This document shows positions 32,388-43,602 of a stretch of 64,000 nucleotides of DNA, in pieces. Where the stretch lies: positions 62,888,025-62,952,024 of the forward strand of contig CP136068.1 in NCBI GenBank assembly GCA_032622095.1. Direction: 5' to 3'. Positions within the stretch are counted from its first letter, which is position 1, and every line of letters starts with the position of its first letter. Below the pieces are notes generated by a model, which was not told the DNA's origin, made no database searches, and was given only the letters and a program-made list of their open reading frames with translations. This stretch comes from Siphonodentalium dalli (lineage: Eukaryota; Mollusca; Scaphopoda; Gadilida; Siphonodentaliidae). Position numbers and translations under genes: made by a program.

Positions 32388-35300
32388 CAGACCTTCTCAA
32401 AATAAGTGGCCCTTTTAACGCGGTCATCAACGTGGTTGTAACGCGGTCGTAACGCCAACGCAACGCGGTCTTTGCGTTGATAACGCGTTGGTGATACGTT
32501 ACGACCGCGTTGGAAATAAACGGACCGCGTTGTGGTTTAACGCAGACTGCGTCGAAGTGTAACGCAGACCGCGTTTACTTTAAACGCGTTGCGTTAAGGA
32601 TCAACGTACACACGTTGGAGATTACAATCACCGCGCCGAAAAGGTAAACAGACGACGAGTCACGTTATTTGGTTTTATACTGTTCAATTTTTTTGGATTT
32701 ATTTACGATGATCTACATGTATGATTAATTTAGTGTAATTTCACCACTCACCGAAAATCACATATCTACGCATTCGTTCCAAAAAAGGCAGTTTATTTGC
32801 AGCTTTTGACTCGTGTTAGACTTTGTTTGTCATACATGTATACATTGTATACGTCATTGTAATAGTGTATCGCATGGAGCGGTCGTGTTTCCCAATGTAT
32901 ATGGAGTAAAACACTACGCACGAAAGTATTGCCATACTGTATATGTCCGCTATAGAAATGCTGGCTGCTGGAGAGTAAACATACATGTACATGTCGTTGC
33001 AAACGGAACAAAGAATATATCTAATAGGCTTATCAACAGTAAATAGACCACTATTAACTATCATTCTGGTTTCGTAGTCGGTTAACTTCGTCAACTATAA
33101 TAGATTTAAAACGCGCAGTGTAAGCATGATGTTTGTCGTTTCTCCGCAGCAGTATGTCAGTCTCCGTTCAGGGTGTGAATCTGACCAATTAGAAGATCAA
33201 TTTTCAAATGTGGGTGGAGTTACAGAAAAGTTATCTGGTAGTGGTGGTGTGTTTGTGTTTTTTTTAGCGGGACATTGAATTACCGTATATATTTTGTCCG
33301 GCATCGACGTTTGAAATCAAATGGGTAAGCCATTATGTGTTGACATGATTTGAATTGCTGATATTTCATGATGTACTTGTCAGCAGAAATGATAACGAAT
33401 TTCGGAGAATAATGTAAATAAATGTGCAAAAGATAAAATGCACAGGGGGCTGGGAACTTTTTATTTTATTATATTAATTTTTAATTAATGTCATAATAAA
33501 ATGATAAAAAAAAATGTCCCAGTACCCCTGTGTGCATAAGATATCATTGCACGTTTATCTTGCGGTGGTTATGTTGCAGAATGTGTGCCGTTTTTGCCAC
33601 CGTCTATCGTACATGTATCATACCATGAACTACATGTAAAGGTTTCTATAATTGACATATGAGGTTTTTATGACCAGATATCGGCTTTCACTTGTTGTCA
33701 GTCTTGAAAAAATTCAAATTATCGCTTCTTATAAAAAGCGTCCATATTTCCACCGAAACGTGGTACGGTATGTAATAAAGAGCGTTTAAATTATGATAGT
33801 TTGTACTAGTTTTCAATGTAAAACCATAATTGTATGTAAATATAGATCGATGGTAAAACGGTGGACATTTTTGTGTGTTTTCGCGATTTCTGTGATGGTG
33901 ACTACATGTATATTAAAGATTTATTTCAACCCGAGATGCCAGAAAAAATACCATTTTGTCTAATTTGTTATCGATTGCGTGGGACCGCGCTTGGATCTTC
34001 AAACGTATATATGTTTTCAAATATTTGATGAAGACAAATAAATAATTGAATTATAGTGATTTAATTCTGGTAAGAAAAACAGAATTTAACTGAATTATTA
34101 AACTTATATACTACATGTAGTACACTATGGTAAAAAGAAAGTTAATATTTATCATATGATTGTCTTTATATACAATAGCGGACAATTACTGAAACGTACA
34201 TGAAGAACTCTTCGAAGCCGTTTGAATACGATTTCATTATTTCGTCATCATGGAAATAACACGACCTCATCGAGTGGTAATTGTGATGCACGCTGTCCAC
34301 TAGCCAACCAAAACCGACGAAGTTATTACAGCACAGTGTGTTCAATCGAGAATTCTGTTTGAGTCACGGGGTATCAATTTCAACTTTAGGCCCAGGTCAT
34401 TTCCTGTTTGTAAAAATCGACACGGGCGATTTACCGAAGACACGCCCCCCTATTGTGTTTGAGTTCATTGACACTGCTGTCAATCATTCGCGGCAGGCGT
34501 TTGATCCGCGGTCTGTCAGTGAAAGTGTCAAATCATTGGTTACCAAATCAGAGCGCTGTTTGTTTCACAGGAATTGCACAACACATGGATAATTAATATT
34601 TTAAATTATTTGCATCGATTACCCACTTGCATGTACATGTGTGTTTTAGTGTACCATCACGAAGATTTCAAATGACATCAGAACCTTGGCGTACAGGTTA
34701 CCGACCTGTATTAGGTGACGCTGAATATTAAATATTCAAAGAATACATGTACATGTACATTGCGACGTGAACTCAAATGTTTTGTTTGTTAGAAATGTCA
34801 ATTGCATCTCTATTAATTCGCGCAGCGCGATCAATGTGATCTGCATTTATTTATTACATGTACATGTTTTTTTTTGTTTTTTTTTGGGGAAAAATTCTAA
34901 ATGTAAATGTAAAACATTATCACCAATAAATCATGCATTACCCAAGCCAAAAACATTGTATTATATTGGCAACGTTCCTTTGTGAACCAAATGTTATCGT
35001 CTCGATTGATTACAATCGTTCCGTTTCCGATCAGAAAATTGTATGAAACTAACATTGGTGGCCGTCGTTCATTTTCTCTCTTTAATTTTTTTTAATAAAA
35101 TGAGCTCATGTCTGAAAGTTTGAATTCCCTGTGGTGAATATTCTTGTTTGTAATGTTATTCAATAATTATTATTACAGTTGATAAGCTATTCTCTCGACC
35201 TCGTTTGTTGCGTTGACGGTTATCGCGACCGCGTTTGTTGCGTTGACGGTCATGCCGACCGCGTTATGTTGCGTTGACGGTTACCTCGACCTCGTTGGAG

Positions 35301-35403
35301 TAACGTTACGACCGCGTTTGAGTAACGTTACGACCACGTTGGAGTAACACGGTCGTAACGTTACTCCAACGCGGTCGGGGAGGCCATTACTATTGAGAAG
35401 GTG
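32388..35403 (-). mobile_element. 3.0-kb TIR element with AACGCGGTC arrays, copy 1
   Basis: It begins CAGACCTTCTCAAAATAAG and ends in TTGAGAAGGTG, between TA dinucleotides. The terminal 200 bp on both sides are arrays of AACGCGGTC and its complement GACCGCGTT, mixed with GTAACGTTAC palindromes and CGTTGACGGT units. The interior (32650-35100) is AT-rich, with no recognisable transposase. The whole copy is the reverse complement of the element at 37092-40218: compare ACCGTATATATTTTGTCCGG at 33283 with its complement near 38417. Superfamily not assigned; a TA duplication would fit Tc1/mariner-like or related DDE elements. Confidence 0.75.
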
Positions 35404-35519
35404 TATATCGGCCAATCTGATCCGATACCGATATACCTGGTTCTGTTTTCTTTATATACATGTATATATATATATTGTTAACCCCATGCGTTGATTTATA
35501 AGCTGATTGTAGAACCACT

Positions 35520-35913
35520 TAAGTGGGGGCAAATGGGGAGAAGGGGTGGGGGGGTTCTTGTTATGATCTCAAACTTCAGTATTGAGTGGAAAATCTGTTT
35601 TATTTAGACCAACAAATGGCCACATAGTTGGAGAGCTTGAAGTACCAGTTGTAAAATAGTTTGGTCCAGTTGGGAGAGAATGGCTATGAGCTATGGGGGA
35701 GGGGCCAGGAGTGTGCAGTTGGAAATTTCAAGGTGGACACTCCTGCCCCCTTCTCTCACCCCCACACTCATCATTCAACGAAGACCTTCTTGATATGTCC
35801 CTGTTTAGAGCTAATAGTTTTATAGTTTTAAAGTTATTTGACATTACCGTCTTCAGAGTCCCATCTTTTCTGTCTTTACAGTCAGGTGAGAGACTCCATT
35901 GACTGTCTTGTTT
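35520..35913 (+). mobile_element. Family B Helentron-like element, 3' end
   Basis: The unique 3' block (GAGAGCTTGAAGTACCAGTT, CAGTTGGGAGAGAATGG, TTTCAAGGTGGACACTCC) also seen at 12.65-12.84 kb is followed by the terminus CTTCAGAGTCCCATC, CAGTCAGGTGAGAGACTCC, ATTGACTGTCTTGTTT. The left half of the terminal palindrome is shortened here. The array part is missing. Confidence 0.68.
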
Positions 35914-36080
35914 CCTTCAAATGGTCGTAAACCAGGCTATTAAATTGTTATGGCCTAATCATATATTTTCTGATAAAAGCATGGAACTTCGCACAAATGT
36001 ATATGACCGTCTCCGGAATATTTTCAAGCTTTCCATCCAGCTCATCATCATTTTCATGTGTAATCTGTGTATCCTTACAG

Positions 36081-36140
36081 ACTGGTAGATCGAGAGGCTT
36101 CGCTTTCATATATTTCAAGAGCATAGATGATGCTATTGAG
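36081..36140 (+). CDS. tra2: transformer-2 exon: RNP1 segment of the RRM
   Basis: Acceptor ATCCTTACAG, donor GTAAGT, 60 nt = 20 codons, phase 0 at both ends. It encodes TGRSRGFAFIYFKSIDDAIE, containing the RNP1 octamer RGFAFIYF (beta 3), whose aromatic residues stack on RNA. It follows directly from the exon ending HDRQ. Skipping it would keep frame but destroy RNA binding. The next expected exon, encoding the Tra2 segment with the GxExDGRxIRVD and ITKRxHTPTPG motifs, was not found in the remaining 27.8 kb. It must lie beyond the window. This exon is bracketed by two inverted 3-kb repeats. Confidence 0.95.
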
Positions 36141-36486
36141 GTAAGTCATATTTTATAATCCTTGCAATGAGTTTCGTAACTGATTGTTTAAAACTGATTG
36201 TTTAAAAGAATTCTGATTCTGATTAAATTTCAGTAGATTTTCATTTGTACAGGTACACAATAGTGCTTATGCATAAACTTGAATCAATATAAGCAGGGTG
36301 CCAAAAAAAAGCTAACAATTTTATGGCACAATTGACACCGTCAAACCCTTGTTGCAAGCCTGAACAAAAACAAGAAGTGATGTTCGGGTTTGTGTATGAC
36401 AGTTTGACCAAAGTGAATTTTCATCTGATCAAAGTATTTAGCTGTATGAAGAAGTGAGTCGATGAAATATTATATCTTTCATTATA

Positions 36487-37076
36487 ACCCTCCCCCCCCC
36501 TATACTGGAATCGGCTTGTCCATCCGTTTGTCCATTGACACAATTTTGTCCAAACTTTTATTCGTACATTTTTCGGTCAATAAAGTTAGATAGTTAGTGC
36601 ACCTGTGATTATGAGGTCTGTCCCACTTATTTTTTGTGGAGTTTCCCCCTTTTTCGACTCTCAAAATGCATAATTTTGTCCGAATATTGTGTGGACGTTT
36701 TCTCAGAATGTTCTTGTTCAATTTGAATACAATTTGCTACTGGGGTCAATCATCATGGGAACCTGTGCACCTGTGATTGGAGTTCGGTCCAAACATTTTT
36801 GACTTGAGATATCTCAGACACCACTTGTCGGATCTGAATGCAATTTCGATGTTCACTACTGTGACGGCATTCAATGGAGTGTTCAATCGCTTTTTCCAGA
36901 TTTTCCGTTCTGGAGTTATTCATCTTGGTTTATCTGGATTTTTTTTTTTTTTGCCATCCGAGCAGATATCTCCAACACCAGTTGACGATTCTCAATGAAA
37001 TTTGGTATGGATGTTCACTACTATGAGGGCAATCAATTGAGTGTTCAATCGTTTTATTGAGTGTTCAATCGTTTTT
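36487..37076 (+). mobile_element. Family D element, 5' portion
   Basis: CCTCCCCCCCCCTATACTGG, CGGCTTGTCCATCCG, GTCCATTGACACAATTTTG and ATTTTTCGGTCAATAAAGTT, then repeated phrases TGGGAACCTGTGCACCTGTG and GAGTGTTCAATCG, match the family D element at 43.6 kb. There is no 3' terminus: the copy is cut where the family B element starts at 37077. Confidence 0.6.
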
Positions 37077-37091
37077 AGCTCACCTGAGATA

Positions 37092-40000
37092 CAGACCTTC
37101 TCGAAAGTAATGGCCCTCCCGACCGCGTTACGACCGCGATGGAGTAACGTTACGACCGCGTTGGTCCAACGCGGTCGTAACGTTACTCCAACGCGGTCGT
37201 AACGTTACTCCAACGCGGTCGAGGAAACCGCCAACGCAACATAACGCGGTCGGCACGACCACCAACGCAACAAACGCGGTCGACATAACCGTCAACGCAA
37301 CAAACGAGGTCGGGAGAATAGCTTATCAACTGTAATAATAATTATTGAATAACATTGTAAACATGAACTTTGAGACATGAACTCATTTTATTAAAAAAAA
37401 CATTAAATTGAAAAGAGAAAATGAACGACGGCCACCAATTTTAGTTTCATACAATTTTCTGATAGGAAACAGAACGAAGTGTTGTAATCACTCGAGACGG
37501 TGACCGTGTGTTTGGCTTGGGTGATGCATGGTTTATTGGTGATGTTTTACATTTACATTTAGAATTTTTCTGGAAAAAAATAATAAATATATGCAGATCA
37601 CATCGATTGATTGGCTAGTGACCACTCGATGAAGTCTTGTTCAGGTGTTACTTTATTCATTGATGATGAAATAACGAAATCATTCGTATTCAATGGTGCT
37701 TCGAAGAGACCAACAATGTATAATCCGCTATTGTGTAGGCAAGCATATGATAAATATTAACTTTCTTTTTACCGTAGGATATATAAGTTGAATAATATTA
37801 ACTTCAGTTTTTTTTTCACCGGAATTAAATCACTGCAATTCAATTATTTATTTGTCTTCATCAAATATTTGAAAACAATGTACAATGTACATTTGAAGAT
37901 CCAAGCGCCGTCCGACGCAGTGGATACCAAATTAGACAAAATTGTTTTTTTCTAGATTTCCGGGTTATAAAAGAAAATTTTAATATAGTCGCCATCAATT
38001 ATTATGTCACAGAAATCGCAAAAAAACACACAAATGTCCACCGTTTTATTATCGATCTATATGTACATACTAGTACGTTTGTGGTTTTACATTGAAAACA
38101 AGTACAAACTATCATAATTTAAACGCTCTTTATTACATAACACATTTCGGTGTAAACATGGACGCTCTTTATTAGAAGCGATAATTTGAATTTTTTTGCA
38201 AGACTGACAACAAGTGAGTTAAATGTATTCTCTTGAAAGCCGATATCTAGTCATCAAAACCTCATATAATAAAAATTCTTTTGCACATATATTTACAGTA
38301 TTCTCCGAAATTCGTTATCATTTCTACTGACAAGTACATTGTAAAATATTAACAATTCAAATCACAAGTCTACAGTCGACACATAATGGCTTACCCATTT
38401 GATTTCAAACGCCGATGCCGGACAAAATATATACGGTAATTTAATGTCCCGCTGAAAAAAAACACACACACACCACCACCAGATAATTTTATGTAACTCC
38501 ACCCATATTTGAAAATTGATTGATATGTGTACATGCAGTATGTAAAAATCGGCATGACCGCCAACGCAACAAACGCGGTCAAGTTAACCGTCAACGCAAC
38601 AAACGCAGTCGAGATAACCGTCAACGAAATGGAATGTTTCCAAAATAATACAATGTTGTTTGCGTGACGAGAGTAATGCATTCTGATTAGTGTTAAATGT
38701 TTTACATATAGGCCCACATTTAGATTTTTCCGGGAAAAAAACTAATAAATAAATGTAGATCACGTTGATCACAACGCGGTCGAGTAAACCGTCACGCAAC
38801 AAACGCAGTCGAGATAACCATCAACGAAATGGAACGTTTCCAAAATAATACAATGTTGTTGACGTGATGGGAGTAATGCATGATAGATTTGTGTTAAAAT
38901 GTTTTACATATTGGCCCACATTTAGATTTTTTCCGGGAAAAAATAATAAATTAATGTAAATCACGTTGATCGCGCTGCACGAATTAATGGAAACGTAATC
39001 GAGACTGCTAACAAACAAAACATATTGATGTCACGTCGCTATGTACATGTACATGTATGTGTGTTATTTGAATATTTAATATTCAGCGTCACATCGGTTT
39101 AAATGTCGATTACCTGTACGCTCATGTATAGACCAAGGGTATTGTGTCAGTTCCGATGTCGGCCGAAACTGTATGAAACAATAAAGCGCGTTTATATACG
39201 CCATAAACAAACGCCATGAAAAATTCCAGAAATGTTCATGACGCTCGTTATGTATACCACTATACACGTGCATGTACATGTAGCATTAAATAAACCAATA
39301 ATCATTATAAAATAAACACGATTTGTGATTTATGTCGAAGAATACCATGACTTGATTATTCGGACTTTCATTAGCCTCTCGTCGGTAGTTCGTAAAATAT
39401 TATCCAGATATCAGTGCCCCTTTAATACAAGGAAAACATAACTTCCCCATCGCGAACCTCTATTGGACCACGCACACTGCTGAATGGTGACATTGTCTCG
39501 TTCTTTGAAGTTATTATTAAATTTATATCAAAGGAATTTCTGCAAGATATTTTTATACCATGTAGCAACTTTGTGAAGATGACTCCTCCTACCAGCTTGT
39601 ATTCTGTATTGATTGACTGTGATTCAAACACAGAATTCTCGACTGGACAAGTGCAAGCATAACTTTGTCTGTTTTGATTGGCTAGTGGACATCGTGTGCC
39701 ACAATGATCACGCAATGAGGCTGTGTCACTTTCACGATGATGAAATAAACTTACTCAACGTGGCTTCGAAGAGACGTTAGATGTTTCAGTAATTGTCCGC
39801 TATTGTATTGGCAAGCATACATGTATGGTAAATATTAACTTTTACTTTTTACCGTACTAGTAGTATTATAAGTTTAATAATTCAGTTAAATTCTGTTTTT
39901 CTCACCAGAATTAAATCACTGCAATTCAGTTTCTTTATGTGTCCTCATCAAATATTTAAAAACAAAACATATACATTTGAAAACGTGTGTGCGACTGTGC

Positions 40001-40218
40001 GTTGATCATTAGCGCAACGTGTTTAACGTAAACGCGGTCTGCGTTAAACTTCAACGCAGTCTGCGTTAAACTTCAACGCGGTCCGTTGATTTTCAACGCG
40101 GTCGTAACGTATCAACAACGCGTTATCAACGTAAAAAACGCGTTACGTTGGCGTTACGACCGCGTTACGACCACGTTGAGGACCGCGTTAAAAGGGCCAC
40201 TTATTTTGAGAAGGTCTG
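37092..40218 (+). mobile_element. 3.1-kb TIR element with AACGCGGTC arrays, copy 2
   Basis: The ends CAGACCTTCTCGAAAG and TTTTGAGAAGGTCTG are inverted repeats flanked by TA. The left array contains a perfect 49-nt palindrome (37141-37189) centred on GCGTTGGTCCAACGC, followed by direct repeats of GTAACGTTACTCCAACGCGG. An internal second array of CGTCAACGCAACAAACGCGG units at 38550-38830 is associated with a duplicated interior segment (TTTCCAAAATAATACAATG at about 38636 and 38837). No transposase is seen. It sits inside the family B 5' tip and so is younger than it. It is inverted relative to copy 1. Confidence 0.78.
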
Positions 40219-40462
40219 TATAGTCATCACTCCTCGTCCGTCCATCCGTCCGTCAACAATTCTTTAAACATCTTTGGAACCATGAGACCTAATGGGTTCA
40301 TATTTGGTGTGGATGTTCCCTATGTGACTCACATTCAGATTTGTTCAAATGAGGTCACTGGATCAAATAGTTGCGAAAGCAGGGCCCTAACTCTATTACT
40401 CCATAATAATTCTTAGAATGACTTCTCAAGGCTCATTGAGCCAATTTGGCTTATATTTGGTA

Positions 40463-43300
40463 CTAGCAGGGTTACCCGGCGTTGCCCAGGTTAATGTATG
40501 CTGTGGGTATTTGTTGGGAATAGAGAATGCTCTTGCTTAAAGTGTTATACGTTTTCTCATAAATTGTATATTCAAATAGCATCACAAAACATGATTATTA
40601 CAGTCATGGAATATAAGTAGTGGCTCACCTTGTCAATTGTCATTCTGTTTATCGCGATTAATCCGTTCCACCAATAATGAAGTATTTATTTATTTACAAC
40701 TGCGTATACATTAGACGTTATAATATGATATATGAACATCATAAACACATTAGTTCGATAAAAGATGATAATTGGGTTTTACATATTGAGATGTGTCAAT
40801 CAATCTAGTGGGTTGGACTAAGATCTCGAGGACACCTGGCTATCATATCTCCATGAAGATACAGATGTTTCAAAGAAATTTCCAGGTGCTCCTCTGTTCA
40901 TGGTGCTATATATTGGCTAAATATTCTTAGTTTAAACGAAATGTTGCTGCGCATATATATCAGCTACATGTGCCAGGCACAGAGCAAGATTTTGAGTTGT
41001 TTATGTCAGTCGATGAGTCTGTTCTAAAACCCTTGTCACATGTCAGTATTGGTAGGATACTGAAAAGTCTTGTGCTACTAACTGCATTTTCTTGTATATC
41101 AGAAGAAACTATATTTGACGCACACTGTGATCACTATTTTTGAACAGGCCTTCCATATCTCTTGACAAATTGTAACTTTTTGTGGAAACTGTATTGAATG
41201 GAACAGACTAAAATTTTTTTATTATATATATGCAATCCTCTGACGGTTCGAGGTCTCTCAGTTTACACGAATATATCTATCTCTTCAATATAATGATAAA
41301 TATACGTTTAATGTTTCTTCTAGTTATCTCTTTTTGCTAGCTCATTGTGTGAATGCATTGATTGCCATTCCCATATAAATATGACTGTTAAGAAAATATA
41401 ATTGTTCAAGTGACGTATGTGGGTCACCATATGTCGGGATTGTGAAATGTGAACGCCCAATTACTTAAAATGATATGGAGATGGCCTGGTGACTGTGTAT
41501 AACTTATATGTGGATATCGGCGAATAGCAATCTTATCAATGATAGTGCATATCCGCTCGCCATCCGTGACGCAAACGACACCAAATGTGATTTAATTCAT
41601 GGTATATCATTAGAGAAAAACGTGTATGAATTTGGTGGAATTTGGTTTATTAAATCAATTGTTGATGCAACGCTGACTCGAACAACGCCATATTGCGAAG
41701 GTGATTATGTATTCGTTTGGTGGAAATCAGCGACAAAACTATTTCACCATATTTTTAAAATTTCCCCTCCCACCAACATCGTCATTTTAGAAAATATTAA
41801 CCCGCACCATTATCTTCTTTGTAAAAAGTTACCCCTCTTAGAACGCCTTGGTGCCATCTCGATTGTACCGCGTGAAGTTATATATAGACAGCACACAGAC
41901 AGACAAAAAGACAGACAGACAGCACGATTTTATTTCTTGTATCATTTGAGAAGAACGTGTCTGAATTTGATTGTAAATGGTACTAAAAATATTTTGTATC
42001 AGTTATGGTGACCCTCCCGTCCCTATTTCGCACTCAAGCTGCACACACTAAGACTCTTTCGAGATTAGAGATGCATATATATGAAATTGGTGAAAATTGG
42101 CGAGTATACAAATTCGTATCAAATTTAAGGTCCCCATATCTCTCACCCATAGGGCACCAATTTGGTGTATCTAAACCACACGATAAGATTCCTCGTATTG
42201 CGGAGAAGAATATGCATCAATCTGGTGGAAATCGGCACTAAACATATATATATAATTTTTTGTGTCCCTCTCATCTCTATACACCACTGACTCGAATGGC
42301 CCCACTTGTGATATCATTAAACCACACGATTACACTCCTGATATCATGGAGATGATTGTTTATACGTTTGATGATAATCGGCGACTAAACAATTTTTTTT
42401 ATCAAATTTGGTGCCAATCCCTCCCCTCTCCATCTCTCACCCAAACAGCACCACTATGGCGTCTTTAAATCACGATTAGATTCCTCGTATCATGGATAAT
42501 AACGTGTATCAATTTGGTGGAAATTGGCGCTAAAAAAATTGTACATCAATTTTGGTGCCCCTGTCCCTTTCAATGCAACCCTGACTCGAATGAGGCCACA
42601 TTTGACAGATAAAAGCCACACTATTAGACTCCTCATACCATGGGGATGATTTTGTATAAGTGTGGTGGCAATCAGCGACTTATTATCAAATTTAGTGCCC
42701 ACCCCTCCCAATCTCTCATCCAAAAACAACAATTTGGCGTTGTTAAATCGCACAATTAGATTCCTTGTATCATGAAGAAGAATATACATCAATTTGGTGG
42801 AAATCGGCGCTAAAATTAGTTTGATCAATTTTGGTGCAATTAATTTGATCAATTAGTTTGATCAATTTCCGTTCATCCCTGACTCAAACGACGCCACTTT
42901 GGACATATTTAAACCACACCGTTGGATTCTTCATATCATGGGGATGATTATATGTAAGTTTTGTGGCAATCGGCGACAGAAAAAAAAATCTGCCCCTCCC
43001 CCTTCCGGGCACCCCTGACGCGAACGGCGCGACTTTTGCCATATTTAAACCACGCCATTAGATTCCTCATATTATGGGGATATTATATATAAGTTTGGTG
43101 GCAATCGGCGACAATTTTTTTCTGCCCCTCCCCCTTTTCTGCCCCTTACAAGCGTCACTTTAGAAAATTCTAACCCCGACCATTATCTTTCTCGTAAAAA
43201 GCTACTCCTAGCAGACCCCTTTGGCATCATCTAGATGGTCCCCTGTGAATTTGTATAGAACACAGACAGACAGACAGACATTCGCAAATATAGATATAGA
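40463..43300. mobile_element. Insertion with TTACCCGGCGTTGCCCAGG end and tandem interior
   Basis: It interrupts a family B monomer between TTATATTTGGTA and TGGAAGGTCC, so the borders are known within a few bases. It starts CTAGCAGGGTTACCCGGCG and ends with CAGACAGACAGACAGACATT, CGCAAATATAGATATAGA. The second half (41.8-43.2 kb) contains degenerate tandem units with TTGGTGGAAATCGGCGA, GATTCCTCGTATCATGG and GACTCGAATGGC. A 167-codon frame at 41508-42011 runs into this repeat and shows no domain. Simple-repeat tail and asymmetric ends suggest a retroposon, but I cannot assign it. Confidence 0.55.
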
Positions 43301-43602
43301 TGGAAGGTCCTTGGGTGACTGGGGTTCAGATTTGTTCAAATGGGGTCACTGGGTCAAATGCGGGCAGAGCCTGGGACACAACTCGTAAAAAAAAAAAAAT
43401 ATTTTAGATATAACTCCTTGTTCAATTTAACAAAAAAAAAACAAAAAAAAACAAAAAACAAAAAAAATTATTTGGAAAAAAAATAAATTTATTTTTTAAA
43501 TTAATTGTTTTTATTTTAATTGAGATTAATTTCTTGCTCAATTAAAAAAAAAATAACACCATTATAACATCCACCAGTGTGACTCAACCAAATTTGGTTT
43601 AA

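Noticed and set aside
41508-42011. 167-codon frame on the + strand
   Set aside because: It runs through repeat monomers and a CAGA microsatellite (HTDRQKDRQ) and shows no domain; other monomers of the same repeat are not open.
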